Source: Puia dinghuensis (GTDB lineage Bacteria > Bacteroidota > Bacteroidia > Chitinophagales > Chitinophagaceae). From it: 16,185 bases of DNA. The notes beneath the pieces are model-generated. The model saw only the letters and a list, made by a program, of their open reading frames with translations. It was not told the origin of the DNA and did not search any database. The DNA lies in the NCBI GenBank assembly GCA_026224995.1, contig JAMFRX010000728.1, forward strand, positions 1 to 16,185. The letters are read 5' to 3'. Position 1 is the first letter of the stretch; each line of letters starts with the position of its first letter. Of this stretch, positions 1-7,147 are shown one piece after another. The translations under genes were made by a program, and so were the position numbers.

Positions 1-536
1 TCCAGGAGGCCTGCGCGGACCAGTCGGGCTCCGAAGAGTATTGCATTAGCAGAAGAAGAGCAGGCTGTGCTGATGGTGGTCTGGTAATGGCGGATACCCA
101 ATCGGTCGGCTACCCATTCGGTGATATGGCCGCACTCGTGCAGATAGACGTCGCGCAGGCGGCCGGCGGCGGGATCCGATAAAAATGCCGGAAAAAACTC
201 CTCCGTCCTGTCCATGCCCCCGACCGTATTGGCGCTGATGAAGCCCGTACGCAAACCGGGTAGATCGGGGATCGCCGCGTCTTCCAGCGCTTCCTTCGCC
301 GCGATGAGGCTCAGCAAGGCGGTTCGGCTGACGGGTGTATCTACCCCTCCGAGGTGCGCCAGCACCTCATTACTATTTTTTACTTCGCCCACAGGCAGCC
401 GATGTACAGTATCTAAAAAACGGATCTCCCCAATCCCTGCCCGCCCTTGTTCAAAAGACCGGAGACATTCCGCGGCATTGTTGCCGATGGCGGAGATGAC
501 GCCTACGCCGGCTATGGTCACTGGATCAATCGGCAT
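1..536 (-). CDS. Beta-ketoacyl-ACP synthase, partial (3' end beyond window)
   Basis: The first 178 residues of a ketosynthase are visible, running off the left edge. A KAS-type N-terminal start (VTIAGVGVISAIG) is followed by the nucleophile motif STACSSSANAI, with the active-site Cys at about residue 159. The catalytic His residues of the C-terminal half lie outside the window. The ATG at 536 sits inside the end of the preceding chain-length-factor-like gene (11-nt overlap), which indicates translational coupling, and no nearby upstream start in the frame fits better. By position in a flexirubin/aryl-polyene cluster it should condense malonyl units onto the growing acyl-ACP, or prime the chain, as a second ketosynthase beside the one at 1164-2276. 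Which of the two pairs with the chain length factor cannot be told from the sequence. The family assignment is firm; the specific role is inferred. Confidence 0.9.
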   Translation of the reverse strand, partial: MPIDPVTIAGVGVISAIGNNAAECLRSFEQGRAGIGEIRFLDTVHRLPVGEVKNSNEVLAHLGGVDTPVSRTALLSLIAAKEALEDAAIPDLPGLRTGFISANTVGGMDRTEEFFPAFLSDPAAGRLRDVYLHECGHITEWVADRLGIRHYQTTISTACSSSANAILFGARLVRAGLL

Positions 537-1167
537 GCCCGGTAGTTGAAGCGTTAAAGATGCGGTTCATATTCTCCGGGGAAAATATCGGTGCGCCAGA
601 AGAAGAGTTTTGCTCGACTAAGAAAAGCGCCGCGGTATAATCTTCCCCTAGAAGCTCTACCCAGCCGGCGATGCAGGCCCGGGCAATACCTCCCCCTAAC
701 AACAGACTTACATATTGCCAGATGAGGCCGGCATCGAAGGACTCGCTAAGAAAAAAAGCATTCTCGCCTTTGAAATTATTCCGGATACAGATCTCGCCCA
801 TCACAATATTGGGCAGGGTATAGACGAATACGGATGGGCTGGGGATATCTTTGGTCGTCGCTATATACTTATAGTCGGTGTCCAGGCTGGAGCTGGCATT
901 GGCCAGGACGATGGCGACCTCTTCGGGCTTGTAAGCCGCCCGGTCCCATCCTTCGCCGAGCAGCACTTCCGAGGCGATCCAGCCAAGACGGCTGAGGCTG
1001 TCCATCTTGTAGAACTTGGGGTATTGCAGGTTTAAAAACTGATAGACCGAAAGCAGGAACTCCGCCGGAGCACCAGCCCCGGTCGTAAAAACGACCTCCC
1101 CGTTCCTATAAACGGTACTATTCCTTATGACACTGCTGGCGGTGATACACTCCATGCTTTTTATCAT
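526..1167 (-). CDS. ApeC-like chain length factor (half-size beta-ketoacyl synthase without nucleophile)
   Basis: The 213-residue protein resembles only the N-terminal half of a ketosynthase and fits the short 'beta-ketoacyl synthase N-terminal-like' family typical of aryl-polyene and flexirubin clusters. Visible KAS-like segments are VLANASSSLDTD (about residues 88-99), a proline-asparagine stretch near 119 (LPNIVMGEI), and the region where the nucleophile loop should be (FFLSESFDAGLI, about 138-149). That loop has no Cys, and there is no C-terminal half carrying the two His residues, so the protein should not condense substrates itself. Known aryl-polyene systems pair such a protein with an active ketosynthase, where it acts as a chain length factor, probably setting polyene length. 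Its ATG overlaps the stop of the upstream ketosynthase (ATGA), and its own end overlaps the next ketosynthase by 11 nt, consistent with stoichiometric complex formation. Confidence 0.8.
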   Translation of the reverse strand: MIKSMECITASSVIRNSTVYRNGEVVFTTGAGAPAEFLLSVYQFLNLQYPKFYKMDSLSRLGWIASEVLLGEGWDRAAYKPEEVAIVLANASSSLDTDYKYIATTKDIPSPSVFVYTLPNIVMGEICIRNNFKGENAFFLSESFDAGLIWQYVSLLLGGGIARACIAGWVELLGEDYTAALFLVEQNSSSGAPIFSPENMNRIFNASTTGHAD

Positions 1168-2276
1168 TTACTCAGGACGACGGCCGCATTGCAGCCGCCA
1201 AAGCCCGAAGCGGTTTTCAAACAGGTATTCAGCGGGACATGCAGCAGGGAAGAAGCGACATTCAACGGCGTGGTGACGCCATTGTGCTCGAATCCTCTGC
1301 TGGGAAGCACCAGCTCTTCCCGCATAGAAGCCAGAGTGACGATCGATTCTATCAGTCCGGCCGCACCCAGGGTATGACCGTAATAGCCTTTGAGGCTGTT
1401 GACGGGAACGTCCTGCAGGCCGGCGAGGGTGATGGCTTTCGCCTCCATCTCATCGTTGTAGGCCGTAGCCGTACCGTGCGCGGAGATAAAGCCGATATCT
1501 CCGGCGTCACAGCGGGCATCCGACAGCGAGCGTCCGATCACCTGGCGAAGCTCTTCGCCGGTGCGGGAAGGCCCTGAAATATGGTTGGCATCGTTGCTGA
1601 CGGCGCCCCCGCTGAGTCTGATCCCTTGCCGGTATTCAGGCCGGGAGCTCAACACGACGGTCGCCGCGCCTTCACCCAGGTTGATGCCATCGCGGTCCTT
1701 ATCGAAAGGCTTGCAGAAACCAGCGCTCAAAGCCTGAAAGCTGCCGAAGCCGGACAAGATAAACCCAGACAGCACGTCTGCTCCGGCGACCACGGCGTTC
1801 TCGTATAGTCCTGCGCGGATAAGCCGCAGGCCAGTGATCATGCCCAGCAGGCCGGAGATACAGGCATTCGAGATGACGATGGGTGTTTGGGCAAACTGAA
1901 AATGCCGGGCGAGCGATGCGGCGGAACCCGGCAGCGACAGCCTGTCCCGGTGAGTATGCGCATCTTCGTCGAGCAGGTGGATATTGCCCTTGGTAGAGCA
2001 AAGGATAAAGATCGTTCGTGGATCGCCGGGGAGGATATCGCTGGCTTGCAGCGCCTCCCGGACCGACGCTTGAACGAGCTGCTCGAACTTCGTATAAATC
2101 TTTAAAGGAAAGGAATCTGGCTGGAAGAGCGCTCCATAAAATGGCTGCGAAGACAGTTCAGGCCGCTCGTGCCTGCTCACGCCCGACCTGCCTGCCTTGA
2201 GCTGGTCGAAGTTCTGCGCGGTGGTCATTCCCAACGGTGAAACAATATTATCGGCGGCTACGAAGACATCTGTCAT
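1164..2276 (-). CDS. Beta-ketoacyl-ACP synthase (flexirubin/aryl-polyene ketosynthase)
   Basis: A complete 370-residue thiolase-fold condensing enzyme. The catalytic set is intact: Cys139 in SNACISGL, His267 in SAHGTATAYND, Lys296, and His301 in GHTLGAAG; the C-terminal glycine-rich loop GFGGCNAA is also present. It should perform decarboxylative Claisen condensation of malonyl-ACP with the growing aryl-polyenoyl-ACP in the cytoplasm. It is slightly shorter than FabF (about 410 residues), as is common for cluster ketosynthases. The start ATG overlaps the stop of the dehydratase gene (ATGA), and its stop overlaps the start of the chain-length-factor-like gene in the same way, so the three are probably translated in a coupled manner. 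I infer that it is the active partner of the Cys-less half ketosynthase next to it. Confidence 0.92.
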   Translation of the reverse strand: MTDVFVAADNIVSPLGMTTAQNFDQLKAGRSGVSRHERPELSSQPFYGALFQPDSFPLKIYTKFEQLVQASVREALQASDILPGDPRTIFILCSTKGNIHLLDEDAHTHRDRLSLPGSAASLARHFQFAQTPIVISNACISGLLGMITGLRLIRAGLYENAVVAGADVLSGFILSGFGSFQALSAGFCKPFDKDRDGINLGEGAATVVLSSRPEYRQGIRLSGGAVSNDANHISGPSRTGEELRQVIGRSLSDARCDAGDIGFISAHGTATAYNDEMEAKAITLAGLQDVPVNSLKGYYGHTLGAAGLIESIVTLASMREELVLPSRGFEHNGVTTPLNVASSLLHVPLNTCLKTASGFGGCNAAVVLSK

Positions 2277-2692
2277 ACACTGGTGAGGATTTTCATTTCA
2301 CAGGCGGCGATCACCTTATCATTGTAAGTCACCGTTCCCGAAATTACAATAATATCCGGGATGCGGGTCTGGACCCTGATCTCAGTCAGGAGCTCTGAAT
2401 CCACGGGAGGCAAGGCCGAGACCGTGAACCGGCTTACCGAGACGATATAGCCGGGGGATGCCGCCTTCCCTTCCAGCCGGGCGTTGTAACCGGCTCCGGC
2501 CGCGGCCGTCTGGGCGATATTCTCGAGCAGACCAGCTTCGGTGAAAACCCCTTTATCTACAAGCGGGTTCTCCGCCTTGACTCGGAAGCTCGTTCGGGCA
2601 GTGTCGGCATCCGAATACAGCAGCCGGTCCACCATCAGAAACGGCGGCCGCTGGGGTAGTAACGTCAAGATCTCAGGAATATAATCCGCCAT
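2273..2692 (-). CDS. FabZ/ApeP-like hotdog-fold 3-hydroxyacyl-ACP dehydratase
   Basis: A 139-residue hotdog-fold protein. The N-terminal motif LLPQRPPFLMVD (residues 11-22) corresponds to the FabZ signature PHRYPFLLVD, and TEAGLLENIAQ (51-61) matches the FabZ helix, with Glu57 where FabZ has its catalytic Glu. The catalytic FabZ His is replaced by Gln14. From memory a PQxPPF motif is usual in pigment-cluster members, so this may be family-typical rather than damage. It should remove water from 3-hydroxyacyl-ACP to form each double bond of the polyene, alone or as part of a heteromer with another dehydratase encoded elsewhere. I chose the ATG at 2692 rather than the one at 2755 because the extra 21 residues are basic, do not belong to the fold and would lie inside the ketoreductase gene. 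Even so the gene overlaps the ketoreductase end by 20 nt. Confidence 0.85.
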   Translation of the reverse strand: MADYIPEILTLLPQRPPFLMVDRLLYSDADTARTSFRVKAENPLVDKGVFTEAGLLENIAQTAAAGAGYNARLEGKAASPGYIVSVSRFTVSALPPVDSELLTEIRVQTRIPDIIVISGTVTYNDKVIAACEMKILTSV

Positions 2693-3401
2693 TGACCGAT
2701 AGTATTTCTGCCGTGATATAGGCTGCCTGCGGCGAAGCCAGAAAGGCGACCGCATGTGCGACCTCTTCGGGCAATCCGAACCGGCGGACCGGTATCATCA
2801 GCCGCATCTCTTTCTCGTTGAGCTCGGCCGTCATATCCGTCGTTATGAATCCCGGAGCGACGGCATTCACCGTGATGCCATGCCGGCCTACCTCCTGCGC
2901 CAGCGCCTTGGTGGCCCCGATGACCCCGCCTTTGGCGGCCGAGTAGTTGGTCTGCCCCGCTACGCCTTTTTGGCCTGAGAGGGATACGACATTGACGATC
3001 CGGCCATATCTGCGCAGCAGCATGCTGTTCAGCACCAATCGGGTCACGTGAAAAAAAGCGTCCAGGCTGGTCCTGATCACGCTGGACCACTGCTCGTCGT
3101 CCATCCACACCATTAACGCATCGGCTTTGATGCCGGCATTGTTGACCAGCACCTCTATATAGCGGGAGGGGTTGGCCTCGATCCAGCCACCCAGCCGCAA
3201 CCGAACCTGTTCCTTGTCGGCGACATCAAAGGGCAGCAGCTCTCCCTGGCCTTCGCGGCTGCGGATCTCGGCCAGCGTTTTTTCGGCCTCGTCCACATTG
3301 GACCGGTAATTAACGAGGATATAATACCCTTCTTCCACCAGCCGGAGGCAGATGGCCTTTCCTATCCCCCTGGATCCACCGGTCACGAGTGCGCATTTCA
3401 T
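2673..3401 (-). CDS. FabG-like 3-oxoacyl-ACP reductase (SDR family)
   Basis: A 242-residue classical short-chain dehydrogenase of normal FabG length. The NAD(P)-binding motif TGGSRGIG is at residues 7-14 and NNAG at 87-90. The catalytic Ser140, Tyr153 and Lys157 are present (NYSAAK), followed by the FabG-like VAPGFITTDM. The Asn of the usual catalytic tetrad (N111 in E. coli FabG) appears to be Ser112 (RTSLDAFF). It should reduce the 3-oxoacyl-ACP after each condensation using NADPH, feeding the dehydratase encoded next. The gap to the upstream ammonia-lyase gene is 24 nt and the 3' end overlaps the dehydratase gene. A general fatty-acid FabG is possible, but the context makes a pigment-specific paralogue far more likely. 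Confidence 0.92.
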   Translation of the reverse strand: MKCALVTGGSRGIGKAICLRLVEEGYYILVNYRSNVDEAEKTLAEIRSREGQGELLPFDVADKEQVRLRLGGWIEANPSRYIEVLVNNAGIKADALMVWMDDEQWSSVIRTSLDAFFHVTRLVLNSMLLRRYGRIVNVVSLSGQKGVAGQTNYSAAKGGVIGATKALAQEVGRHGITVNAVAPGFITTDMTAELNEKEMRLMIPVRRFGLPEEVAHAVAFLASPQAAYITAEILSVNGGLYS

Positions 3402-3425
3402 CGTCTTAGTTCAGTTTATGGCCGC

Positions 3426-4970
3426 TCAGAAGGAGATCACCGGATCGGATTGCTCCAGCATATTCCTGAGCTTTTCCAGGTCTTTGTATTTGGGTTGGTC
3501 GTCGGCAAATCTCGGGAATATTCCTCTTATCCGGTGATAAACCGACGCGGTCAGGGGCGCCAGCCGCGACTGGCACTCCGCGTAGTCGATCGCCTGCGCT
3601 ACCGACATCAGCTGGATGCTCAGGACCTCATAGGAATTGTCGATCACTTTTTTGGCGAGCAGGGCCGCATTGGCGCCCATGCTCACGATGTCCTGGTTGT
3701 CGTTGTTGTTGGGAATGCTATGGACATACATGGGGAAGGACAGGGTCTGGTTCTCGGCGACAGTAGAGGTGGCCGTGAACTGAACCCCCTGCATGCCGAA
3801 GTTGAAGCCAAGCACCCCTAGATTCAGGAAAGGCGGAAATTTTTGGTTCAGCTTGTCATTCATCAGGTAGTTGAGCTGCCTTTCCGATAGCATGGACAGG
3901 CGGGTAATGGCGATCTTGAGCTTATCCATTTCCAGCGAAACGTAGTCGCCGTGGAAATTGCCGCCGTGGAAGATGTTGTTGTTCAGGTGATCTACGACGG
4001 GGTTGTCGCTTACCGAATTCAGCTCGTCGACGAGGATCTTTTCGGCATTGCATACCGTATCGTAAATGGGGCCGAGGATCTGGGTGACGCAGCGCAGGGA
4101 ATAATATTCCTGCACCTTGTCTTCGAAGACTTCCTGCTCCAGGCTTCCGGGGTGATACAGATGTTCGGTCCGGCTCCGGATGAGCTTGCTGCCCTGCAGC
4201 AGCTCCCGCAGCATAGCGGCAACGCGTTGCTGACCCTTGTGCAGCTTTACGTGGTTGAGCTCATGCGAATAGTGGTCGTCATACGCTTCGACGACCTCAT
4301 TGGTCATCGCGCTGAGGATCGCGGACCATTGCACCAGCCGCCTGGCCCGGAGTATATTGACCAGCCCTATGGCAGTCATGACGCTCGTTCCGTTGAGGAT
4401 CGCCAGCCCTTCGCGGATGCGGATGGCCAGCGGGCGCAGACCGAATTTTGCAAAGATCTCCGCGGTGGGATGAACATGGCCTTCGAACCACACCTCTCCC
4501 TCGCCTATGAGGGTCAGGCCCAGGTGCGCCAGCTGAACCAGGTCGCCACTGGCGCCCACGCCCCCATGCTCGTAAATGCAGGGGACAATGTCCAGGTTGA
4601 TGAGCGCCTTCAGCAGCTCGCATAATTCGGGGTGCACGCCGGAATAGGCCTGCATGAGGCTGTTGAGGCGGGCGATCATGGCCGCCCTGCACAGCAGGGA
4701 AGACAAGAGCTTTCCGCTGCCGGAACTATGGCTGCGGATGAGGTTGTACTGCAGCTGCAGGAGGTTTTCTTTTTCTACCTTGTATTGGGCCATCGGTCCA
4801 AAGCCGGTGTTTATCCCATAGATAAGCTTATCGGAAGAGAAAATAGTGAGAAAGTCGAAGTTGGCTTTCACCTTAGCCAGGGCGGCTTCGCCCAGGGTGA
4901 GCGGAGCTCCCTTGAAGAGCAGGGCGGAAAAGTCATCCAGGGAAAGGGCTTGCTGTCCAACAGGTGTCAT
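3426..4970 (-). CDS. Tyrosine ammonia-lyase (MIO-type aromatic amino acid lyase)
   Basis: A 514-residue enzyme of the HAL/PAL/TAL family. The Ala-Ser-Gly triad that forms the MIO prosthetic group is at residues 140-142 (GGVGASGDLVQLAH), the catalytic Tyr51 is in YGINTGFGPM, and the family motifs FHGGNFHGD and SIPNNNDNQDIVSMG follow. It should eliminate ammonia from L-tyrosine to give 4-coumarate, the aryl starter of the pigment. The selectivity pair is Ser80-His81 (NLIRSHSSG), which resembles histidine ammonia-lyase, but the Flavobacterium johnsoniae tyrosine-specific enzyme, as I recall it, has the same NLIRSHSSG segment and matches over most of the length. No other hut genes are nearby. The ATG at 4970 is preferred over a TTG at 5006, which would add 12 unmatched residues and overlap the ligase gene; with the ATG the gap is 10 nt. 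Confidence 0.93.
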   Translation of the reverse strand: MTPVGQQALSLDDFSALLFKGAPLTLGEAALAKVKANFDFLTIFSSDKLIYGINTGFGPMAQYKVEKENLLQLQYNLIRSHSSGSGKLLSSLLCRAAMIARLNSLMQAYSGVHPELCELLKALINLDIVPCIYEHGGVGASGDLVQLAHLGLTLIGEGEVWFEGHVHPTAEIFAKFGLRPLAIRIREGLAILNGTSVMTAIGLVNILRARRLVQWSAILSAMTNEVVEAYDDHYSHELNHVKLHKGQQRVAAMLRELLQGSKLIRSRTEHLYHPGSLEQEVFEDKVQEYYSLRCVTQILGPIYDTVCNAEKILVDELNSVSDNPVVDHLNNNIFHGGNFHGDYVSLEMDKLKIAITRLSMLSERQLNYLMNDKLNQKFPPFLNLGVLGFNFGMQGVQFTATSTVAENQTLSFPMYVHSIPNNNDNQDIVSMGANAALLAKKVIDNSYEVLSIQLMSVAQAIDYAECQSRLAPLTASVYHRIRGIFPRFADDQPKYKDLEKLRNMLEQSDPVISF

Positions 4971-4980
4971 ACTCCAAAGT

Positions 4981-6276
4981 TTATTTGTGTTCTTGTCTCC
5001 GGTCAATAAATTTGATCACTTTCCTGGCTGCTTCGGGAAACTGCATCTTCTGCAGCTGCTCCGGGGTAAGGTAGTCTATATGCGGGCTCACCCTCAGCCT
5101 GGCCTGAAGGTAGGCTCTTATCCGGTGATCGCATTCCGCGCTGGTATCCGCAGGCACTACATGCAAGAGGATCTCATCCAGTCCAACCTCATTGGAGTAG
5201 ACTTCCACGGCAAAGTCGAGCACCTCGTTCATCTCCGCCAGCAGATCGAACAGGGCTGGCGGGTACAAGGTCGTCCCCTTGAATTTGATCATCTGCTGGC
5301 GGCGCCCGATGATAGGCGAAAGCCTCAGCGTTTTCCTTCCGCAAGAGCAGGGCTCGTCGGACCAGGTACAGATATCGCCCGTTTTATACCGTAGCAGGGG
5401 CATCCCCTCTATGCCGAGGGTGGTGATCGTGACCTCCCCCGCCATACCGGGCACTACGGGACGGTCATCCTCGTCCAGCAATTCGATGACCAGCAATTCC
5501 GGCTGCAGGTGGCCGCCTCTTCCCGCACTGCATTCGGTAAAAGCCGTCTGCATTTCCGTGGAAGCATAGGTCGAGTAGAGCCGGAGATCCCAGGCCTCCG
5601 TTATCTTCCTGCCCAGTATGTTGAGGGTGAAGTCCTGGTTGCGGATGTTCTCGCCGATGCAGATGGCTTTCTTCACCGAAGCGCTGCCCGGGTCGAGACC
5701 ACGATCCTGCGCATAGCGGATCAGCTTCAGCAGAAAGCTGGGGACGGCTACGAGAACCGTCGGCTTCAGGCGCTGGATAGTCTCCCATTGTAAGGCGGGA
5801 ACGCCCGGACCCACACGGATGATGCCCGCGCCAAGCTTTCGCAACCCCGAGTAATACGCTATCCCGGCCATGAATTGCCGGTCCAGGGTGAGCATCAGCT
5901 GGTAGATATCGTCGGGTGAGCCGTCGGCACATACAAAAGAGCTGTATTCATTGTAGGCTAGGCGGTCCAGGTCTTTCTCCGTCAGGGCGATGGTCACAGG
6001 ACTGCCCAGGGTCCCGGAGGTAGCGGTATATTCCGCGATCCTGCTCTTCTCCACACATAAGAAATCCTGATTACGCGTCTGCAGGTCTGCCTTGCCGGTA
6101 GTGGGGATGCGAGTCAGGTCCTCCAGTGTGCGGATGGACCGGATATCGATACGATGCTGCGTAAACAGGTCCTGGTAAAAACGCGAATGCCGGGCAACAT
6201 ATTCCAATAGTTCTTGCAGCTTCTGTTCCTGCAGGGCCTTTATCTGGTCGGCCGGTTGAAATAGTGCTATCGCCAT
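4981..6276 (-). CDS. PaaK-like AMP-forming acyl ligase, probable 4-coumarate-activating enzyme
   Basis: A 431-residue ANL-superfamily enzyme close to phenylacetate-CoA ligase in length and motifs. The ATP-binding loop TSGTLGSP is at residues 86-93, YSTYASTEM at 234-242, and RYKTGD ends at 301 with the ribose-binding Asp. A CSCG element (310-313) typical of PaaK relatives comes next, followed by the hinge region IIGRRQQMIKFKGTTLYP. A C-terminal Lys near 419 (AARKVIKFIDRR) sits where the catalytic Lys is expected. It should adenylate an aryl acid with ATP and pass it to ACP or CoA. Because the next gene encodes tyrosine ammonia-lyase, 4-coumarate is the likely substrate. It is the first gene of the pigment block and its ATG overlaps the HIT-gene stop by one base (TAATG). 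ACP rather than CoA as acceptor is inferred from pathway knowledge. Confidence 0.88.
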   Translation of the reverse strand: MAIALFQPADQIKALQEQKLQELLEYVARHSRFYQDLFTQHRIDIRSIRTLEDLTRIPTTGKADLQTRNQDFLCVEKSRIAEYTATSGTLGSPVTIALTEKDLDRLAYNEYSSFVCADGSPDDIYQLMLTLDRQFMAGIAYYSGLRKLGAGIIRVGPGVPALQWETIQRLKPTVLVAVPSFLLKLIRYAQDRGLDPGSASVKKAICIGENIRNQDFTLNILGRKITEAWDLRLYSTYASTEMQTAFTECSAGRGGHLQPELLVIELLDEDDRPVVPGMAGEVTITTLGIEGMPLLRYKTGDICTWSDEPCSCGRKTLRLSPIIGRRQQMIKFKGTTLYPPALFDLLAEMNEVLDFAVEVYSNEVGLDEILLHVVPADTSAECDHRIRAYLQARLRVSPHIDYLTPEQLQKMQFPEAARKVIKFIDRRQEHK

Positions 6277-6677
6277 TATTTTGAGGTGGGGAGGTGGTGG
6301 AGTATCCTTTCCTGTGCGGCCTTTAAGGCTTCAGGCCCAAGCTTAAGCTTGGGCCGGGTAAAGTTGAGATCGTCGGCGTCGTCGATAGGCACAAGGTGCA
6401 GATGGGCATGCGGCACTTCCAGACCGACCACGGAGACGCCGCAGCGATTGCAGTCGAAAGCGCTCTCGATCGCCCTGGCAATAGGCTGTGCGAACAGCAG
6501 CATCCCACCCAGGTAGTCCGCCGAAAGATCAAAGAGCTTGTCGACCTCCACCTTAGGTACGATCAGGGTATGCCCTTCCCGTAAGGGAAAGATATCCAGG
6601 AAAGCGAAGAACAGATCATCTTCGGCGATCTTATAAGAAGGGATCTCCCCGGCGATGATCTTGGAAAAAATGGTCAC
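6276..6677 (-). CDS. HIT-family nucleotide hydrolase
   Basis: A 133-residue histidine-triad protein (Hint/HinT type). The opening (TIFSKIIAGEIPSYKIAED) is classic for the family, and the triad HAHLHLVP has its His residues at 90, 92 and 94. Such proteins hydrolyse nucleoside phosphoramidates or related nucleotides in the cytoplasm; the physiological substrate is generally unclear. The start is GTG at 6677, overlapping the greA stop as GTGA; no ATG gives the conserved N-terminus. The 3' end overlaps the ligase gene by one base, which links this housekeeping gene to the pigment operon. A perfect 22-bp palindrome lies within the coding sequence near residues 107-115. Confidence 0.93.
   Translation of the reverse strand: MTIFSKIIAGEIPSYKIAEDDLFFAFLDIFPLREGHTLIVPKVEVDKLFDLSADYLGGMLLFAQPIARAIESAFDCNRCGVSVVGLEVPHAHLHLVPIDDADDLNFTRPKLKLGPEALKAAQERILHHLPTSK
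6334..6355. repeat. Perfect 22-bp palindrome inside the HIT gene
   Basis: The half-site ggcccaagctt at 6334-6344 is followed without a spacer by its exact reverse complement at 6345-6355. A smaller dyad, gcctt-t-aaggc, lies 4 nt away at 6319-6329. Both are inside the HIT reading frame (encoding about PKLKLGP) and 43-80 nt upstream of the ligase start codon. They could be an operator or an mRNA hairpin upstream of the pigment genes, or a coincidence of the KLKL codons. No T-tract follows, so an intrinsic terminator is unlikely. Confidence 0.6.
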
Positions 6678-7147
6678 GCCGTAATGTTTTCAATTTTGAA
6701 CTTAAGGCTGCCGGCGGGGACGGTGACGTCGGCGACTTCCCCCACTTGTTTACCAAGCAGTCCCTTGCCTATAGGTGAGGTAACGGAGATCTTCCCCACC
6801 TTGAGGTCGGCTTCTTTCTCCGAGACCAGATAATAGGTCATCTGTTTTTTATTCGTGAGATTGGTCACGGTGACTTTGGTGAGTATGGACACCTTGCTGG
6901 TGTCGATGGCGCCCTGGTCCATCACCCGGGCATTGGCCAGATCGCTCTCCAGCCTTTGTATCTTAGCTTCCAGCAGGCCCTGGGCCTCTTTGGCAGCATC
7001 GTATTCGGCATTTTCCCGCAGGTCGCCTTTTTCCCTGGCTTCCGCAATGGCCTTAGACGCGGCCTGCCTTTCGACTGTCTTTAGCTTCTGCAGCTCGGAT
7101 TTCAGCTGCTCAAGAACATCTTTCGTGAAGTAAGTGAATCCACTCAT
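6674..7147 (-). CDS. greA: Transcription elongation factor GreA
   Basis: A 157-residue protein of standard GreA length. It has the N-terminal antiparallel coiled coil (about residues 8-75) with the acidic tip GDLRENAEYDAAKE (41-54), where Asp42 and Glu45 reach the RNA polymerase active site. The C-terminal FKBP-like domain follows (SPIGKGLLGKQVGEV, about 124-138). It stimulates transcript cleavage by backtracked RNA polymerase and helps release arrested complexes. The start at 7147 is set by the conserved MSGFTYFTKDVL and by a strong Shine-Dalgarno sequence 5 nt upstream; a longer in-frame start at 7213 adds 22 unrelated residues. The stop overlaps the GTG of the HIT gene (GTGA), so the two are likely co-translated. 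Confidence 0.96.
   Translation of the reverse strand: MSGFTYFTKDVLEQLKSELQKLKTVERQAASKAIAEAREKGDLRENAEYDAAKEAQGLLEAKIQRLESDLANARVMDQGAIDTSKVSILTKVTVTNLTNKKQMTYYLVSEKEADLKVGKISVTSPIGKGLLGKQVGEVADVTVPAGSLKFKIENITA

Noticed and set aside
3951..4625. Plus-strand open frame opposite the ammonia-lyase
   Set aside because: No domain signature; explained as a shadow of the strongly conserved lyase gene.
3426..4970. Histidine ammonia-lyase (hutH) assignment
   Set aside because: The Ser-His pair suggests it, but overall resemblance to the Flavobacterium tyrosine lyase and the pigment context, with an aryl-acid ligase next door, argue for tyrosine.
6334..6355. Intrinsic terminator at the HIT palindrome
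   Set aside because: No T-tract follows on either strand and the site is within an open coding frame.
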